Below are positions 26,995 to 39,453 of a stretch of 64,000 bases of DNA, piece after piece. Position 1 is the stretch's first letter, and each line of letters opens with the position of its first letter. Origin of the DNA: Engraulis encrasicolus (Eukaryota; Chordata; Actinopteri; Clupeiformes; Engraulidae); the NCBI RefSeq assembly GCF_034702125.1, contig NC_085862.1, positions 16,711,127-16,775,126 on the forward strand. The letters run 5' to 3'. Below the pieces are notes generated by a model that worked only from the letters and a program-made list of their open reading frames with translations, did not search any database and was not told where the DNA came from. The translations under genes and the position numbers were made by a program.

Positions 26995-27260
26995 CACACA
27001 TGACAGGGGCTAGGGGGCAAAGGTCACAGGCTGATATCAGATGGTCACGGATGTCATGTCACGCTTACGAGTCCCTCATGTGGCTGGCTGTGCTGTCAGC
27101 TCCGCCACTGGCCAGACACACGGACGGACGGCGTGGTGACCTCCGCGAAGGAAAAGTTCACGCTAGAATATCGAAATGCTAATTGTTTTGGTTTTGTTCA
27201 CTTCAGTTAATATCTTGGCTTAGGAATTGTATGAAACTATACAATATACAGGACACTTAA

Positions 27261-27562
27261 AGGTGTACTGTGTAATATTTCTTGTAGCGTAAGCTTATTT
27301 CCAGAATTCAGACCGCCCATTCACAAATGATACCTTTTTCATGAATACTTACCATCACCATCAAATTCTAAGTATTCACCATCACTGGGAAATAGACATT
27401 TTTAGATGCAAAACTTGCTATATTTTTGGTCAAACTAGTAAATATTAGTTTATTATTTTGTAAATATTCCTGAAAAGATCAAATTTGGCAATAGGCAGCA
27501 CAGTTTCACTGAGCAGCGTAGTTGCAATACTTACTCTGGCCACCATGCTACACAGTGCACCT
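27261..27562. mobile_element. TTAA-flanked palindromic MITE
   Basis: The ends AGGTGTACTGTGTAAT and TACACAGTGCACCT lie between TTAA at 27257-27260 and TTAA at 27563-27566. TTAA targets are used by piggyBac- and Kolobok-type transposases. Confidence 0.8.
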
Positions 27563-28190
27563 TTAAGGATATGAAGCCATGGACCAAAAAAAGAGAAGGT
27601 GAACCATTTAGTTGAACCATAAGAACAAACAGTAAAGCTGAATCAAAGGAATAAAACACAGTCTTGGTGAGATCACATACACCAATAATCTTAATATGAG
27701 TCTATGTCTTACTTTATTCAACATAACTGTATATAGACATCATGCAGAGAGAACATTTCATAGAGTATATTTAAACCTTTTTATGCCCCAGAGACTACAT
27801 TCTTCTCGCTGTTTGTTTTTATTCATTTCGTGCTTAAAAGGGGTGACAATGAACATTAATGAACATGCTAGTTAATGTTGCAGAATTAGCCAGAGGGGTT
27901 ATTATTCATCCATTTTGCCTGATCGATGATGCTTTCCCCCTATGCTGACTTTCGTTTAATGTAATGTGCAAAGTGGGGATAATTAAATAGTAATGAGCTC
28001 TTCCAGGAAACGGGGCTAAACGGTAATAACACGCAGTGTGAGCTCATTAATTACCGGCCTCCCCATTCACTATTACCGCACCTCCGCCAGCCAGAGTCCA
28101 TGAGGATGCCAATCCCTTTTCTATGAAGAATGGGCCAAGGCGTTGGGAAAGCATGAAAGAGGAAGACTCGGACTCGGCTATCGTGACTCA
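27563..28190. other. unique intergenic block with TAAT cluster
   Basis: This is one of the few repeat-free stretches of the desert. Around 27980-28075 it has several TAAT/ATTA cores. Among them is the inverted pair TAATGAGCTC (27991-28000) and GAGCTCATTA (28040-28049), plus GTAATAAC and CTATTACC. It may be a conserved regulatory element, but conservation cannot be tested here. Confidence 0.35.
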
Positions 28191-28193
28191 CAC

Positions 28194-28330
28194 ACAAGGC
28201 CGCTGACAGCTTTGGTTGGGCCCAGGACAAATTCATCTGAAAGGGCCCCCCACCCAACACATACAATGTAATGAGAACCCACTTCTGGGCCCCCTCTGTC
28301 ACAGGGCCCAGGACAACTGACCCCTTTGCT
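28194..28330. mobile_element. hAT-like MITE fragment, GCTGACAGCTTTGG family
   Basis: GGCCGCTGACAGCTTTGG, ACAAATTCATCTGAAAGGGC, ACACATACAATGTAATGAG and AGGGCCCAGGACAACTGACC match the family seen at 19716, 34625 and 47296. The ends are not intact. Confidence 0.7.
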
Positions 28331-28665
28331 GCTCACGCACGCACACACACACTCACACACACACAGATCACTATACATCTGTGTGTGGCTACAAAAAAAA
28401 TCCCTGTTGAAATAGTAACTGCAGCTAAAGCATCAACCTTTCACTGCCATTATTGATGTTCAAAAGAAAAGAGCAGTGCTTAATGTTGAGACTTTCTTTA
28501 ATTATCCGCCAACATGAACTTCATCCCCGAATTTGCTGGCATTCCTGTGTGTGTGCACGTACGAGCCTGTGTGTTTGTGTGTGCGCGTTTGTGTGTGTTA
28601 ACATGGGTCTACTTCAGTGTGTGTGTCCGTGTGTGCCTGTATTAAAATGAGTCTACTCAGTGTGT

Positions 28666-28668
<3 letters not shown>

Positions 28669-28720
<52 letters not shown>
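28669..28720 (+). repeat. (TG)n microsatellite
   Basis: About 50 bp of TG, within TG-rich sequence from 28545. Confidence 0.95.
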
Positions 28721-28723
<3 letters not shown>

Positions 28724-30170
28724 GAGAGTCTGTGTGCTCGGAGGGCTCGCGTGAGAAGTGGCCACTCCAGGAGAAGTGTTGATTTCTGCGCGGGTAACTC
28801 CCCTCTCCCTCCCGAATAAGAAAAGCCTCTCAGTGGTGATGTCGCTCTGTCAACTCTCTCTCTCTCTCAACCCCTCGCCACCTCTCACGCCATCTCACCC
28901 CACCCCATCCCATCCCGCCCCCTCACAACTATTTCCCCCTCATATCTACGGAGAGTCGGCACGGCCCAGCATGCACCTGGCTCATCGCCTGCGCGCTCCA
29001 AACACCGCCGCCGCCGCCGCTTGGGCGTAAGGAATTCACTAAAATCATTCATCTCCGAGCACCAGTTGGCCGTAACGTGCGCGACGCTTAGCTTGGCATC
29101 GGCGAATGATGCTGCGCCCCTCTTGAGTATGGGCTCCACTGGGTTACGCAAACACGCATCCGCCTCCGAGCTCCGGGTACCGCCGTGAAAAAAACTACAA
29201 TTGGCATGAGGAAGAATAACCCCGGCAGGCAAATCAGTAGAATATATGACTGTGTGAACTTACAGGTTTAGTCTACGAGTGTTTTCACAGGTCAGTTATG
29301 CATAATGGATCTTTGGAGGGAAAAAAACAGATAGGCGCGAAAGGGAGTGGGCATAAAAGGCGAACTTCTTCGAATTCTGTTTCAAAAATTCAAGTATGTG
29401 GGAAGGAATTCCCCAGGGAGAGACACCTGACAAAAAGAGAAAACAGGAGATAGGGAGAGCAGACCACATCAACCTGCCCTGAGGCCTGAGGTGAGGGGGC
29501 CCCATGGAGCAGAAAGCTCCACAAACATCTGGGGTTCCTGAACTGTTTGTCCAGACGTGATATAGCACTCCCCTGTGGAACTCTCACTTGTAGAACCATG
29601 ATTCAGATCGCATGGTTCCGTTCCGTTGGGCCACAGACCAGTGGAACTTAACCTCACATAACCCCATATTTCGCTTGGCTGCTGTCTGTCAGTTCTAACC
29701 ATTGTAACATTTTTTTTCTTCTGCAGATTACATGTAGGCCTATCTGTACATCTCCATATGCATGTGCTGTGTGATTTATTATGTATTATGTGTCTACATG
29801 GAGGAGGATATTTTGCATTGTAATGTGTCAGTACTTTGGCCTGTTTGCGTAGCCTTGCCACCTCTGAAGATATGGATACTCTTTCTACTTCTAATTCAGA
29901 TATTTTACTTCAGAGGAAATATGAAACAGCTCTCCAAGATCTAATGCTGTGGGCTGAAAAATAAGCAGGTACAGTCCAGTAAAAGTTCTTACTATGTGGC
30001 CTTTGTTTTCAATGGAAACATAGTTAAAAGTTTTAAAACCTGTTTAGGGTTAAATATTGCTGACAAAAAAGGAGTAAATGTTGTTTTCTACACTGTAAAA
30101 CAAATGACCTTGTGTTAAAAAAATAAATAAAATAAAAAATAAAAAAGTGAACATACTTTGCATCATGTAG
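28721..30170. other. intergenic, mostly unique
   Basis: There is C-rich/CCATCCC sequence at about 28860-28925 and a CCGCCGCCGCCGC run at about 29006-29020. Otherwise no gene or named repeat. No open frame here has a recognisable homologue. Confidence 0.45.
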
Positions 30171-30589
30171 GCTGGAAGGTGTGTGTGTGTGTGTGTGTGC
30201 GCGTGTGTGTATGTGTGTGTGCGCGCGCATATGCATGTTTTACAGGCATGTTTGCATGTTTGTGTGACTGTGTGGATATGTGAGGGCATGCGTGTTTGTA
30301 ACCAACCAACCAACGTGTGCATGCCCACGCACACATATACGCCCCTAACGGCCACTCACTACCGCCCCGGCCGGCATCCCCTGTGAGCAAGAACACCTGA
30401 GCTGAACACACCCCACACCGCTCCTCCGAAAACACTGTCACTTCTTTTACACACCGCCGGCCGCCTCGGCCAGGTTTATTTATTCTAATTTATTCCCATT
30501 TAATATTAGTTTAGACTAAATAAACTCTTCAGGTTCCATTTCATGTGATCGCCGCGGGACGGATGGAGAGTGGAGCGACGAGAGAGAGA

Positions 30590-30786
30590 CTGTGTGTGTG
30601 TGTGTGTGTCTGGGCGTGCATGCGTTGTGTGTGCACGTGAACTTGAGTGTGTGTGCATGTGTGTGTGTGTGTGTATGTGTGTATACCGGTATGTAGAATG
30701 TGTGTGTGTGTGTTAGGTAGGTAGAATGTGTGTGTGTGTGTGTTTGTGTGTGTATGTGTGTGTGTGTGCATGTGCATGTGGTATGT

Positions 30787-30828
<42 letters not shown>

Positions 30829-30967
30829 GGCCTGGCGGTGGCTATGATGGGGATGTTGAGGAGCTTTTGACACAATGCAGCTCGGCAGTACGGCTCGGCC
30901 CGGCCCAGTCTCCATACACACACGCAACCTACACCAGGGAAATCACAGCCCCTTTCTCCTGGAGCGG

Positions 30968-31061
<94 letters not shown>

Positions 31062-31220
31062 CTGTGCCTGTGCGCGTGTGTGTGTTATCCTGGCAGTGTG
31101 TGTGCATGCGTGTGCACGCGTGTGTATGCGTGTGTGTGTTTGCGCGTGTGCCTGTGTGTGTTATCCCGGCAGTGTGTGTGCATGCGTGTGCATGCGTGTG
31201 TGTCTTTGTGTGTGTGTGAG
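30590..31220 (+). repeat. TG-rich repeat cluster
   Basis: Imperfect TG/TGCG/GTAGAATG tracts lie at 30590-30820. A pure (TG)n at about 30970-31060 is followed by two copies of a TGTGTTATCC(T/C)GGCAGTGTG block at about 31079 and 31156. Confidence 0.9.
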
Positions 31221-31555
31221 GGGTATCACTGACCGCTGCTTTTTCCTGGACTGGACTGAGAGAGGACTCCCCTTAACCATGATGAATTATGCAGCAACAG
31301 AAGAAGGAAAAAGCCCACCAGCACTAATTGGCCAAAGAATTCAGGCCTCACCTCGTCTCGCCACTCCACTCCACTCTCCTCCACTCCACATATACTTCCT
31401 TTACACACCCCTGACTGCTGCCTGTAGACGTCTTGTTACGTTGTTACCTTGAGAACGCAAGAAAAATGTAAATCTGAACAGCGCATTCATGGTAAGTATT
31501 GTGCGTGTAGGTTTTGTGTATGGAAGATTATTGCCTAAAGATTCAAGCCTCGCCA

Positions 31556-31760
31556 CATTACATTACATTACATTTAGCTGACGCTTTTATCCTACTGATA
31601 GAACAGTTATTTTACAGGGTATTAGTTACAGTCCCTGGTGCCTTGCTCAAGGGCACTTCAGCCATAGATGGAGGTGTAGGGAGAGGTAAGGGTGGGATTC
31701 AAACCTGCAACCCTCTGATTTTAAGACCACCTCCATTAGGCCAGCTGTCATGGCTAGCAC
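31556..31760 (-). mobile_element. tRNA-derived SINE, minus strand
   Basis: On the minus strand, GGCCTAATGGAGGTGG (box A) and GGTTGCAGGTTTGAATCCC (box B) are followed by CTACACCTCCATCTATGGCT, CCTTGAGCAAGGCACC and the tail AAAGCGTCAGCTAAATGTAA then (TGTAA)n. It is the same family as 39746-39980. Confidence 0.88.
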
Positions 31761-32340
31761 TCTTCCATTCCACTTCCTTTATGAGTGTGGCCTATAGTTA
31801 CCTTGTTATAAAGAACACAAGAAGAATCTAAATCTGCGCATTCCCCCTGAGCATTGTGTGTGTAGGTGTTTGTGTATGGGAGTTTGTGTTATTGCCTGAA
31901 GAATTCAAGTCTCACTTTGCTCATAAAATTCCCTTATTAGAGTGAACACTTGAAACGCCCAAATGTTAACAACACATTCATGAGTATTGCGTGTGTTGAG
32001 GTGTTTGTGTATGGGAGGTTATTGCCTTAATTGCCACATTTAAGCTCTCTGATTCTTGTGAATTCTTTTTTAGTCCAAGTTTTCTGATTCTTGTACATTT
32101 TATTCCATTTTGTTATCATTTATTTATAAAACATATTATTGTTATGTTTTTGTTATTTGTTATTGTTATTATTACAGTGTTACGGAGGAAAAGAAGAATT
32201 CGCTTCGCTACTCCACTCTCTTTACACACCACTGAGTCCTGGGCTTGACGCTTGCTGTCCATGGTGTTCTCTGATCCCAGCGGACATACTAGGTATTGCA
32301 TGTTTCTGTGTAGCTGTTTGTGTTTGGGGGTGGGGGGGTG
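31761..32340. other. intergenic with threefold GTATGGGAG phrase
   Basis: The phrase TGTG(T)GTAGGTGTTTGTGTATGG(G/A)AG, followed by TTATTGCCT, recurs at about 31502, 31858 and 31990. This suggests old local duplications of about 130-350 bp. Nothing coding. Confidence 0.5.
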
Positions 32341-32341
32341 G

Positions 32342-32470
<129 letters not shown>

Positions 32471-32479
32471 TTTGGACTT

Positions 32480-34080
32480 CTTGGACTGTGGGCAAAAACT
32501 TGTCCTAAAATGTCTAAAGATGCCTAAGCTGTCTAAAATCGGGGGCTTTACGCCAGACCTTGGATGTGTTTCAGTACATGAGTAATGTTTTCTGGAAATC
32601 GCTGCCTTTCTGGAAGTGAGGTAGCACATTCAAGGGAACGGCAAATGACAGCGTCCCTGGAGAATCAGCTGCACTCCTGTAGTCGTCATGGAGGGCTGAT
32701 GGAAAAATAGCTGACATTTTTAGTGTTGCAATGATGTCCGGCGGGATTTTTCCAGCAGCCGAGTTCTAAACAGACTTAAATGTCAAATTAGCACAGTTCT
32801 AGTGAACGGAGAAACACAAAGCAGTTCAATTAGCAACATTTGATCTCATTTGACTACCATGACCAAGCCAACCAAATGCGGTGCAGTCCATCTTTCTTCA
32901 ATTACATTACTCTGGTTCTCAAAGATTGGTGTGGGGACCACTTGTGGTCTGTGAGAAACCTGAAGTGGTCCCCAAGAAAATTTCTACAAAAGTAGTCAGG
33001 ATCTCTAAGACAAGCTAAAATAGACTATATCTATAACATTATTATAAGTCTAGTCAATGTTCTTTCACTAAAATGAGACAGGCCTATAATGTAGGTATAG
33101 TATATTAATAAGCGATCTGCATCTGTAGGCCCTATCTTGAGTGAGCCTCTCAATTCAATTTGACAGATGAAATTTGAAAGAAATGGTTTGTAACCATGTG
33201 GTTCTCCGTCTGAAGTATGTTTGAGTAACACAAGTTTACAAGTTTACAAGTTTATTTATTTAAGAAAGGGACAGCATATATTGCCAGCATTTAAACAAAA
33301 ATGCTAAATATACAAGATTGTAGCCAAGAGGCTAATTTCCGTCTTCCGTCTTTCCACTGCTTTAAGATGTCTATTGCAGACATTCAAAGCCACCCCATCA
33401 TCATGCGCCTCTCTCTTATTGTCCTGTTGCTTATATTCTATTAAGCTCCGTGGCGCATTTATCAAAACTGTAGTTGATAACTTTATTTGCCATTTCATTG
33501 TTTGCAATGCAAATGCAACCCAGGGGATGTCCTTCTTTACTATTGTATATGGCAATACATAACATTATGTTTTGTTGTCTGCCTCCCAGGTTGTAGTAAG
33601 CAGGACTGTCCATCATAGACAACTCCAAACATGCCTAACTCCAAACACGCTTCTCCAAACATGCTTAATGTGGCAACAAAGCCCAAGACCATCAGGGATG
33701 GCACAGTGAATTTGAAAAAAAAAAAGTTTAACTTTATCACTTTACTGTATCTACATAAAGTATAAAGTGAAATGTTTTAACATTTTTTCTGAACATGAAA
33801 CATGATTAGTGACCTATGGTCACCTTGAATGCACCTGCCAGCTGAGGTGTGCTGAAAAAAAAATCACAAGTAGCGTAGTGAAGTTAGCAGTGTTTTTCAT
33901 CGTGTTAGGGGTTGATGAACCACTGAAAGAATTTCAGAAATGTTATATTAAGGTTTTAAAACTACTTGTTGGTGTTTTTAGGTTGCCATTGCCAGTATCC
34001 AAAGAATGTCATAGAAACTTCCCAGAATGAAATGTTTTCAATTTTCATTTCAGATAAGGATGCTAACAGCTGGGTCACAA
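32480..34080. other. intergenic with transposon fragments
   Basis: TGGTTCTCAAAGATTGGTGT at about 32911 is a one-sided hAT-terminus fragment. The left half of the 9733 MITE family lies at about 33451-33530. No gene is seen. Confidence 0.5.
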
Positions 34081-34233
34081 ACATGCAAGCACACACGCAC
34101 GCAAACACGGACAAATGCTGCACGTGCACACACACACACACACACACACTTGATTACTTTTATTTGGATCCAAGAGACAAGCAACAGGGTACAAGATCCA
34201 AATATTTTTGAAAAGGTATTTGACACGTTGATA

Positions 34234-34235
<2 letters not shown>

Positions 34236-34321
<86 letters not shown>

Positions 34322-34353
34322 CTGCACGTGCACGTGCACGTGCACGTGCACGT

Positions 34354-34446
<93 letters not shown>
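34236..34446 (+). repeat. (CA)n-(CGTGCA)n-(CA)n compound array
   Basis: About 80 bp of CA, six units of the self-complementary hexamer GTGCAC/CACGTG (34322-34357), then about 90 bp of CA. All of it is alternating purine-pyrimidine. Confidence 0.95.
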
Positions 34447-34447
<1 letters not shown>

Positions 34448-34624
34448 CAGATATCAGAGTCAGGGTAAGATGCGGTCCACAGGAAATGAGGAAAGACAGA
34501 TGTGGGCGTGCAGAAATGAAAACGAAAAAAGAAAAAAATGAGCAGAGTAGAAGAGGAAGGAGAAGAGGAAAGGGGGTTAAAAAAAGGGGAAAAAATGTTT
34601 TTAAATGAGCTCCACGGGCACCAC

Positions 34625-34777
34625 CAGGGCCTCTGACAGCTTTTGCCAGGCCCGGAAACAAAGTCATCTGAGATGCCCCCCTCGCCAATACTGCCATGAG
34701 GACTCAATTGCGGCCTACCCTTCTCCCTGGGCCTGGGAAAACTGTCCCCTTTGTCCTCCCCCCTGTCGGCTTCCCTG
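34625..34777. mobile_element. hAT-like MITE (CAGGGCCTCTGACAGC)
   Basis: The ends CAGGGCCTCTGACAGC and CTGTCGGCTTCCCTG are inverted. The family is shared with 19716, 28194 and 47296. No convincing target duplication. Confidence 0.7.
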
Positions 34778-34857
34778 ACACTACAGTCACAGTCACCGTC
34801 GGCTGATTTCACTTTAAACAGGAAGGCCTGAAAAAGCGACGTCTTGGTATCGCAGAG

Positions 34858-35055
34858 TCGAGCGGAGAGGAGAGGAGAGGAGAGAAGAGGAGAGAGGAGG
34901 AGGTGAGAGGAGGGCCAAGGAGTGAAGAGGAGCGGAGAAGAGAGGAGCGTAGAGGAAAAGAGAAGAGAGGAGCGGAGAGGAGAGGAGAGTGGAGGAGAGG
35001 AGAATGGAGGAGAGGAGACGAGAAAGGAGAGGGGAGTGGAGAGGAGGGGAGGGGG
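34858..35055 (+). repeat. GGAGA polypurine tract
   Basis: About 200 bp almost without pyrimidines, made of GGAGAGGAGA units. Confidence 0.93.
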
Positions 35056-35319
35056 GGCAGTGTGCAATCAGAGGGCTCCCAGCTCGGGTATCAGGTAGCG
35101 GGGCTCCCTGGGTCTCGTCTAGACTCTCTGGCACCTGCCTGGACTTTATTTACCAGCCCAGCGGCTGGGGGCCAGACACACAGCCAGAGCCAGAGCTGTG
35201 GGCCCCCACTCGGCGAACCCGCCCACCAACTCCATGGTGCTCCCATACACCCAGCTACTCGCCCACCAAACCAATGGCGAGTGGAGCCAACCCGAAGTCC
35301 TGGACCCATGGAGAAGCGG

Positions 35320-35405
35320 GACCCATAATTGTGGCCTCATTACTTTGTATGTATTGGGTAAGGGGGACTTTGTTCTGGGCCCGGCCAAAGCTGTCAGCGG
35401 CCATG
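35320..35405 (-). mobile_element. hAT-like MITE fragment, reverse
   Basis: ATTGTGGCCTCATTACTTTG then TATGTATTGGGTAAGG and GGGCCCGGCCAAAGCTGTCA is the family of 47296 in the same orientation, truncated. Confidence 0.7.
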
Positions 35406-35960
35406 CCAATTGTTCACCTATTCAACCCACATCCATACACCAAAAAAAAAGGTACAACCATTCACCAACCCAACCCAATGGTACAAAAATTCACCCATCG
35501 ACCCACCCGCACACCAATCCAATGGTACATCTATTTGCCCGTCTGCCCCCCATAAGCGCAGCTCAACAGTACAACCACTCACTCACCCGCCACCACTCCA
35601 AAGGTTCACCTATACACCCACATGCTCACCAACTGAACAGTAAATCCATGCACCCAAGTATCTTGCCCACCTATCCAATGATACAAACGTCTGCCTACCG
35701 ACCCCCAACCAACCCAACGGTACACCCATACACCCAGCCACCTGCCCACCAACCATATGGTACACCCATACCCATATTAGCACCCGCCAACTATCCCATC
35801 GCTACACCCATGCACCCACCCAGACATCCATCTATCTGTCCATCGACCTCTTCTCCCATAGTCTCCACACCACACCCCTCTGCACTGCACTGCTCCCCAC
35901 ACCACACCACCCTACACTCCTCTCCTCACAGCACCATACCACACCAACCAGCACGGCTCT
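35406..35960 (+). repeat. degenerate CACCCA/ACCAACC minisatellite
   Basis: Loose repeats of CACCCATACACCCA, CCACCAACC and CAATGGTACA. The 288-codon open frame over it is a by-product of this composition. Confidence 0.7.
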
Positions 35961-36079
35961 CCAGCCTTTGGTCTATTATCCCTCTCTTTTTCTTCTTGTT
36001 TTTTGAAAGTCCTTTGACTGCTCTCCTACTTGCTCTTCTTCACCTTTTCTCTTCTGTCCATTGATCATTCTATTGATGC

Positions 36080-36259
36080 TGTCACTCCTCCTCCTCCTCC
36101 TCTTTTTCTTCTCTCTCCCTTCCTCTCTGTCTCCTTCCATTGCATCACCATCTCACATCTGCCTATCTCTACAAAGTTTGGCCACTTCACCCTCTCTCTT
36201 CATCTTTCCACTCATCTATCTCTTTCTACCCTTCTCTCTCTCTCTCTCTCTCCTGCTCT

Positions 36260-36349
<90 letters not shown>
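36080..36349 (+). repeat. pyrimidine-rich region and (CT)n
   Basis: Polypyrimidine sequence with pure (CT)n at about 36270-36348. Confidence 0.95.
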
Positions 36350-36350
<1 letters not shown>

Positions 36351-36714
36351 CTTCCCCTGCTCTGTCTAGTTCACTTTGTCTCTCCACCATCTTCTAGTGA
36401 TTATCGTGGCAGACTGTTTGATCTATTATCCCCTTTACCCTGCGCCGGGGCAACCCCTGCCACAGACACTCCGACACAACAGCGGAAAAGATGTATGAGG
36501 GGTCAAAGGTCAAGTTCAGGTATGGTGGCACGGCACAGTGACATGACATCACGAGCCATCGGGGGAGGGTGGGGTTTTTTTTGTGCTCTTTTTAAACAGG
36601 CATCTGGTCGGCAATTTGGTTCCATCGCTGGAGACAGACAGGCACTTTAACGAGAGCAGGAAACACAAACTCTTGTAAGGGCTCTTGACAGCCAATCAAG
36701 CCCGCCGACATGGG

Positions 36715-37125
36715 GGTGCAAATGGTTCAGTCGTCCCGGGCCCAAGGAGAGGGGACGGTCCCAGAATTAAGACCACATAACATTGTATCTGTTGGCATTG
36801 TTATTAACCCATTTCAGCCTAAGCCCTTTTTTGGGAAAAGGTGCCCTTTCCCTATTAAAACCTAAAACCTCAGCCTCCGGAGCACATAAACACATGAAAT
36901 AAGTTTCATTTAAATGCTAAAACTTTCATGTTGCACTAGAATGTGTTCATTCGGCTCTAACATACCCACATTTTTAATAAAACAGGTCAAATCTCAAAAA
37001 CCTTAATGCAGCGTATATGTCGCTCCACGACACAATGGGTTAACATAACATTGTATGTAGAAGAGTGGGCCCTTTCAGATGATTTTGTCCTGGGCCCAGC
37101 TAAATCTGTCAGCGGCCCTGCATCC
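36715..37125. mobile_element. hAT-like MITE (reverse) split by a TTAA element
   Basis: The outer family pieces are GTCCCGGGCCCAAGGAGAGG at about 36734 and GGGCCCAGCTAAATCTGTCA then GCGGCCCTG at about 37094-37122. Between them, TTAACCCATTTCAGCC (36804) to ACACAATGGGTTAA (37043) forms a TTAA-ended inverted element. The phrase ATAACATTGTAT is found on both sides of it. Confidence 0.65.
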
Positions 37126-37448
37126 AATTTCACAACATGCCATGAGAGGCCCCTGCTGTGATCACAGAGGCGACTACGCGGCTCACAACACAACACGTCA
37201 TCATCGCACCCAGCCATCATCTACAGAGCTGTCTCTGGCAATGGCATTCTGCTGGGAAATAATAAAAATAATAATAATAATGTATAATGAGCGTTCGGAA
37301 ATGAGGGTCATTAAATTCCATTAATGGGATGTAAAAACATTTGTGGTTGTCAATTGCTATGTGGGAACAAAAAAACCCAACAAATGCCCAGAAATGATGG
37401 GGGAAGAAATAAACCAAATTATGTAATGACCTGTTAGCACACGTGTGT

Positions 37449-37746
<298 letters not shown>

Positions 37747-37820
37747 ATGCATATGACTGTAGTTAGTTACGCCTTGATCCACTGCACTGTAAAAGAGGAC
37801 CACAGGAGACTCCTGCTCGT

Positions 37821-37985
37821 AGGGCCGGTGCTAGGTGCAGGCCGACCTAGCGATTGCCCTGGGCGGCACCCGAAATGGGGCGACACCATTGCAAAACACC
37901 GCCCCAAATACCAATTAGCGCTATTGACATGCTATTTCCTCTCTATTACCACACTATGGCAATATTAGGTCTTGGCCTGGGCCTG
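37821..37985. mobile_element. candidate hAT-like MITE related to 4756
   Basis: AGGGCCGGTGCTAGGTGCAG at the left resembles CAGGACCGGCGCTAGGCAGA at 4756, and GGCCTGGGCCTG at the right is roughly inverted. Ends and target site are unclear. Confidence 0.45.
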
Positions 37986-37990
37986 TCTCC

Positions 37991-38889
37991 TTAAAGGATT
38001 TATCCGGAGTTGGAACAAATTTGCCTGTTTTTTGCATGTTTGGGATGAAATACAGTCACTCTAGAGCAAAATCAAGGCAAAAGGATGCGTTTTGAGAAAG
38101 TTTGATAATATCACGTTAGCCTCGTTAGCCATATCAGCTATGCAATATGAAAGATGCGGGCATCGTTTTTCGGCCGTTACACACATTTCAAAAACACAAC
38201 ATTTTAAAGTCTTGCACAGCTCAAAACAACGTCACACTTACCTCGTAATATGTTGAGGGTATCCACACATAAACCGAAGTGTCCAAAGTCCTTCATGTAT
38301 TCTTGAAAGGTCTGCAGAATGTGTTTTGTGAAGCTACTACCTTGAGAATATCTAAATTACGGTCAAGACAACTATTTGACACTAAAGCCCACCAAGTAGA
38401 TTGCCGAGTGCGTCGCACCATCAGTTATGATTATTTCCATAGCGAGTAACCACAGCTGATGGTGCGACGCACTCGGCAATCTACTTGGTGGGCTTTAGTG
38501 TCAAATAGTTGTCTTGACCGTAATTTAGATATTCTCAAGGTAGTAGCTTCACAAAACACATTCTGCAGACCTTTCAAGAATACATGAAGGACTTTGGACA
38601 CTTTGGTTTATGTGTGGATACCCTCAACATATTACGAGGTAAGTGTGACGTTGTTTTGAGCTGTGCAAGACTTTAAAATGTTGTGTTTTTGAAATGTGTG
38701 TAACCGCCGAAAAACGATGCCCGCATCTTTCATATTGCATAGCTGATATGGCTAACGAGGCTAACGTGAGATTATCAAACTTTCTCAAAACGCATCCTTT
38801 TGCCTTGATTTTGCTCTAGAGTGACTGTATTTCATCCCAAACATGCAAAAAACAGGCAAATTTGTTCCAACTCCGGATAAATCCTTTAA
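37991..38889. mobile_element. 899-bp near-perfect palindrome, TTAA-flanked fold-back element
   Basis: The left arm is 37991-38424, the loop 38425-38455 (31 bp) and the right arm 38456-38889. The arms are 434 bp each and I could find only three or so mismatches. The outer ends read TTAA|AGGATTTATCCGG and CCGGATAAATCCT|TTAA, fitting a TTAA target duplication (piggyBac- or Kolobok-like). No open frame of note. ACGAG|GTAAGT on the right arm at about 38635 is a good donor-like motif. Confidence 0.93.
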
Positions 38890-38951
38890 GCCCTGGATGG
38901 ATGGATCGGGGAGGAGTAGTGCTGTAGCAGGGCCTGAGGGAGGGAGCTTAA

Positions 38952-39453
38952 AGGGCCGTACACACACGTCGCTGCTAGTTACTCGCTCAGCGGATGAAGT
39001 CAATAGAATGTCTACGTGTTCCAGCGAGTCTCGCTGGCGAGTAGGCGAGGAGAGTACAAGCGATACGATGTGGGCGGGTTCCGAGATAAACTTATTTTAT
39101 CTTCGAGCGACGCGAGTTAACGAGTAACCAATTGGATAGCAGAATACAGATTATTGACAGGTGACGTTGCCCCTGTGGTGTTCTGACCACCTAACTTCTG
39201 CACGCCATCACACTTTGGTTAAAAGTGTTGAGGAAAATACATACAGTGTACACCATCAAAGGCTCATATGCATGGTTGTGCACAGCACACGATCAACGTT
39301 AAACAGAGTAGGCCTACATTTTGTTTCGTACGGACGTTATTGGCGCGGACAGCGGGAACCATGACAACCGGTAAACAAAATCACCCAGAGCGAGTGGCAA
39401 GTAGGCGAGTGAGCAAGTAGCGAGTAAATAGCAGCGACGTGTGTGTACGGCCC
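38952..39453. mobile_element. TTAA-flanked palindromic MITE (GGGCCGTACACACACGTCGC ends)
   Basis: GGGCCGTACACACACGTCGC then TGCTA at the left mirrors TAGCAGCGACGTGTGTGTAC then GGCC at the right, between TTAA at 38948-38951 and TTAA at 39454-39457. The interior repeats CGAGTAGGCGAG/CTCGCT motifs. Confidence 0.88.

Noticed and set aside
34075..35067. 330-codon minus-strand open frame
   Set aside because: It is built from TCCTCTCC, a MITE and CA repeats (runs of S/L and C/V). It is a translation of simple repeats.
35198..36064. 288-codon open frame on the + strand
   Set aside because: It lies on a transposon fragment plus a CACCCA/ACCAACC minisatellite. The product is P/T/H/N-rich with no domain, start context or splice sites.
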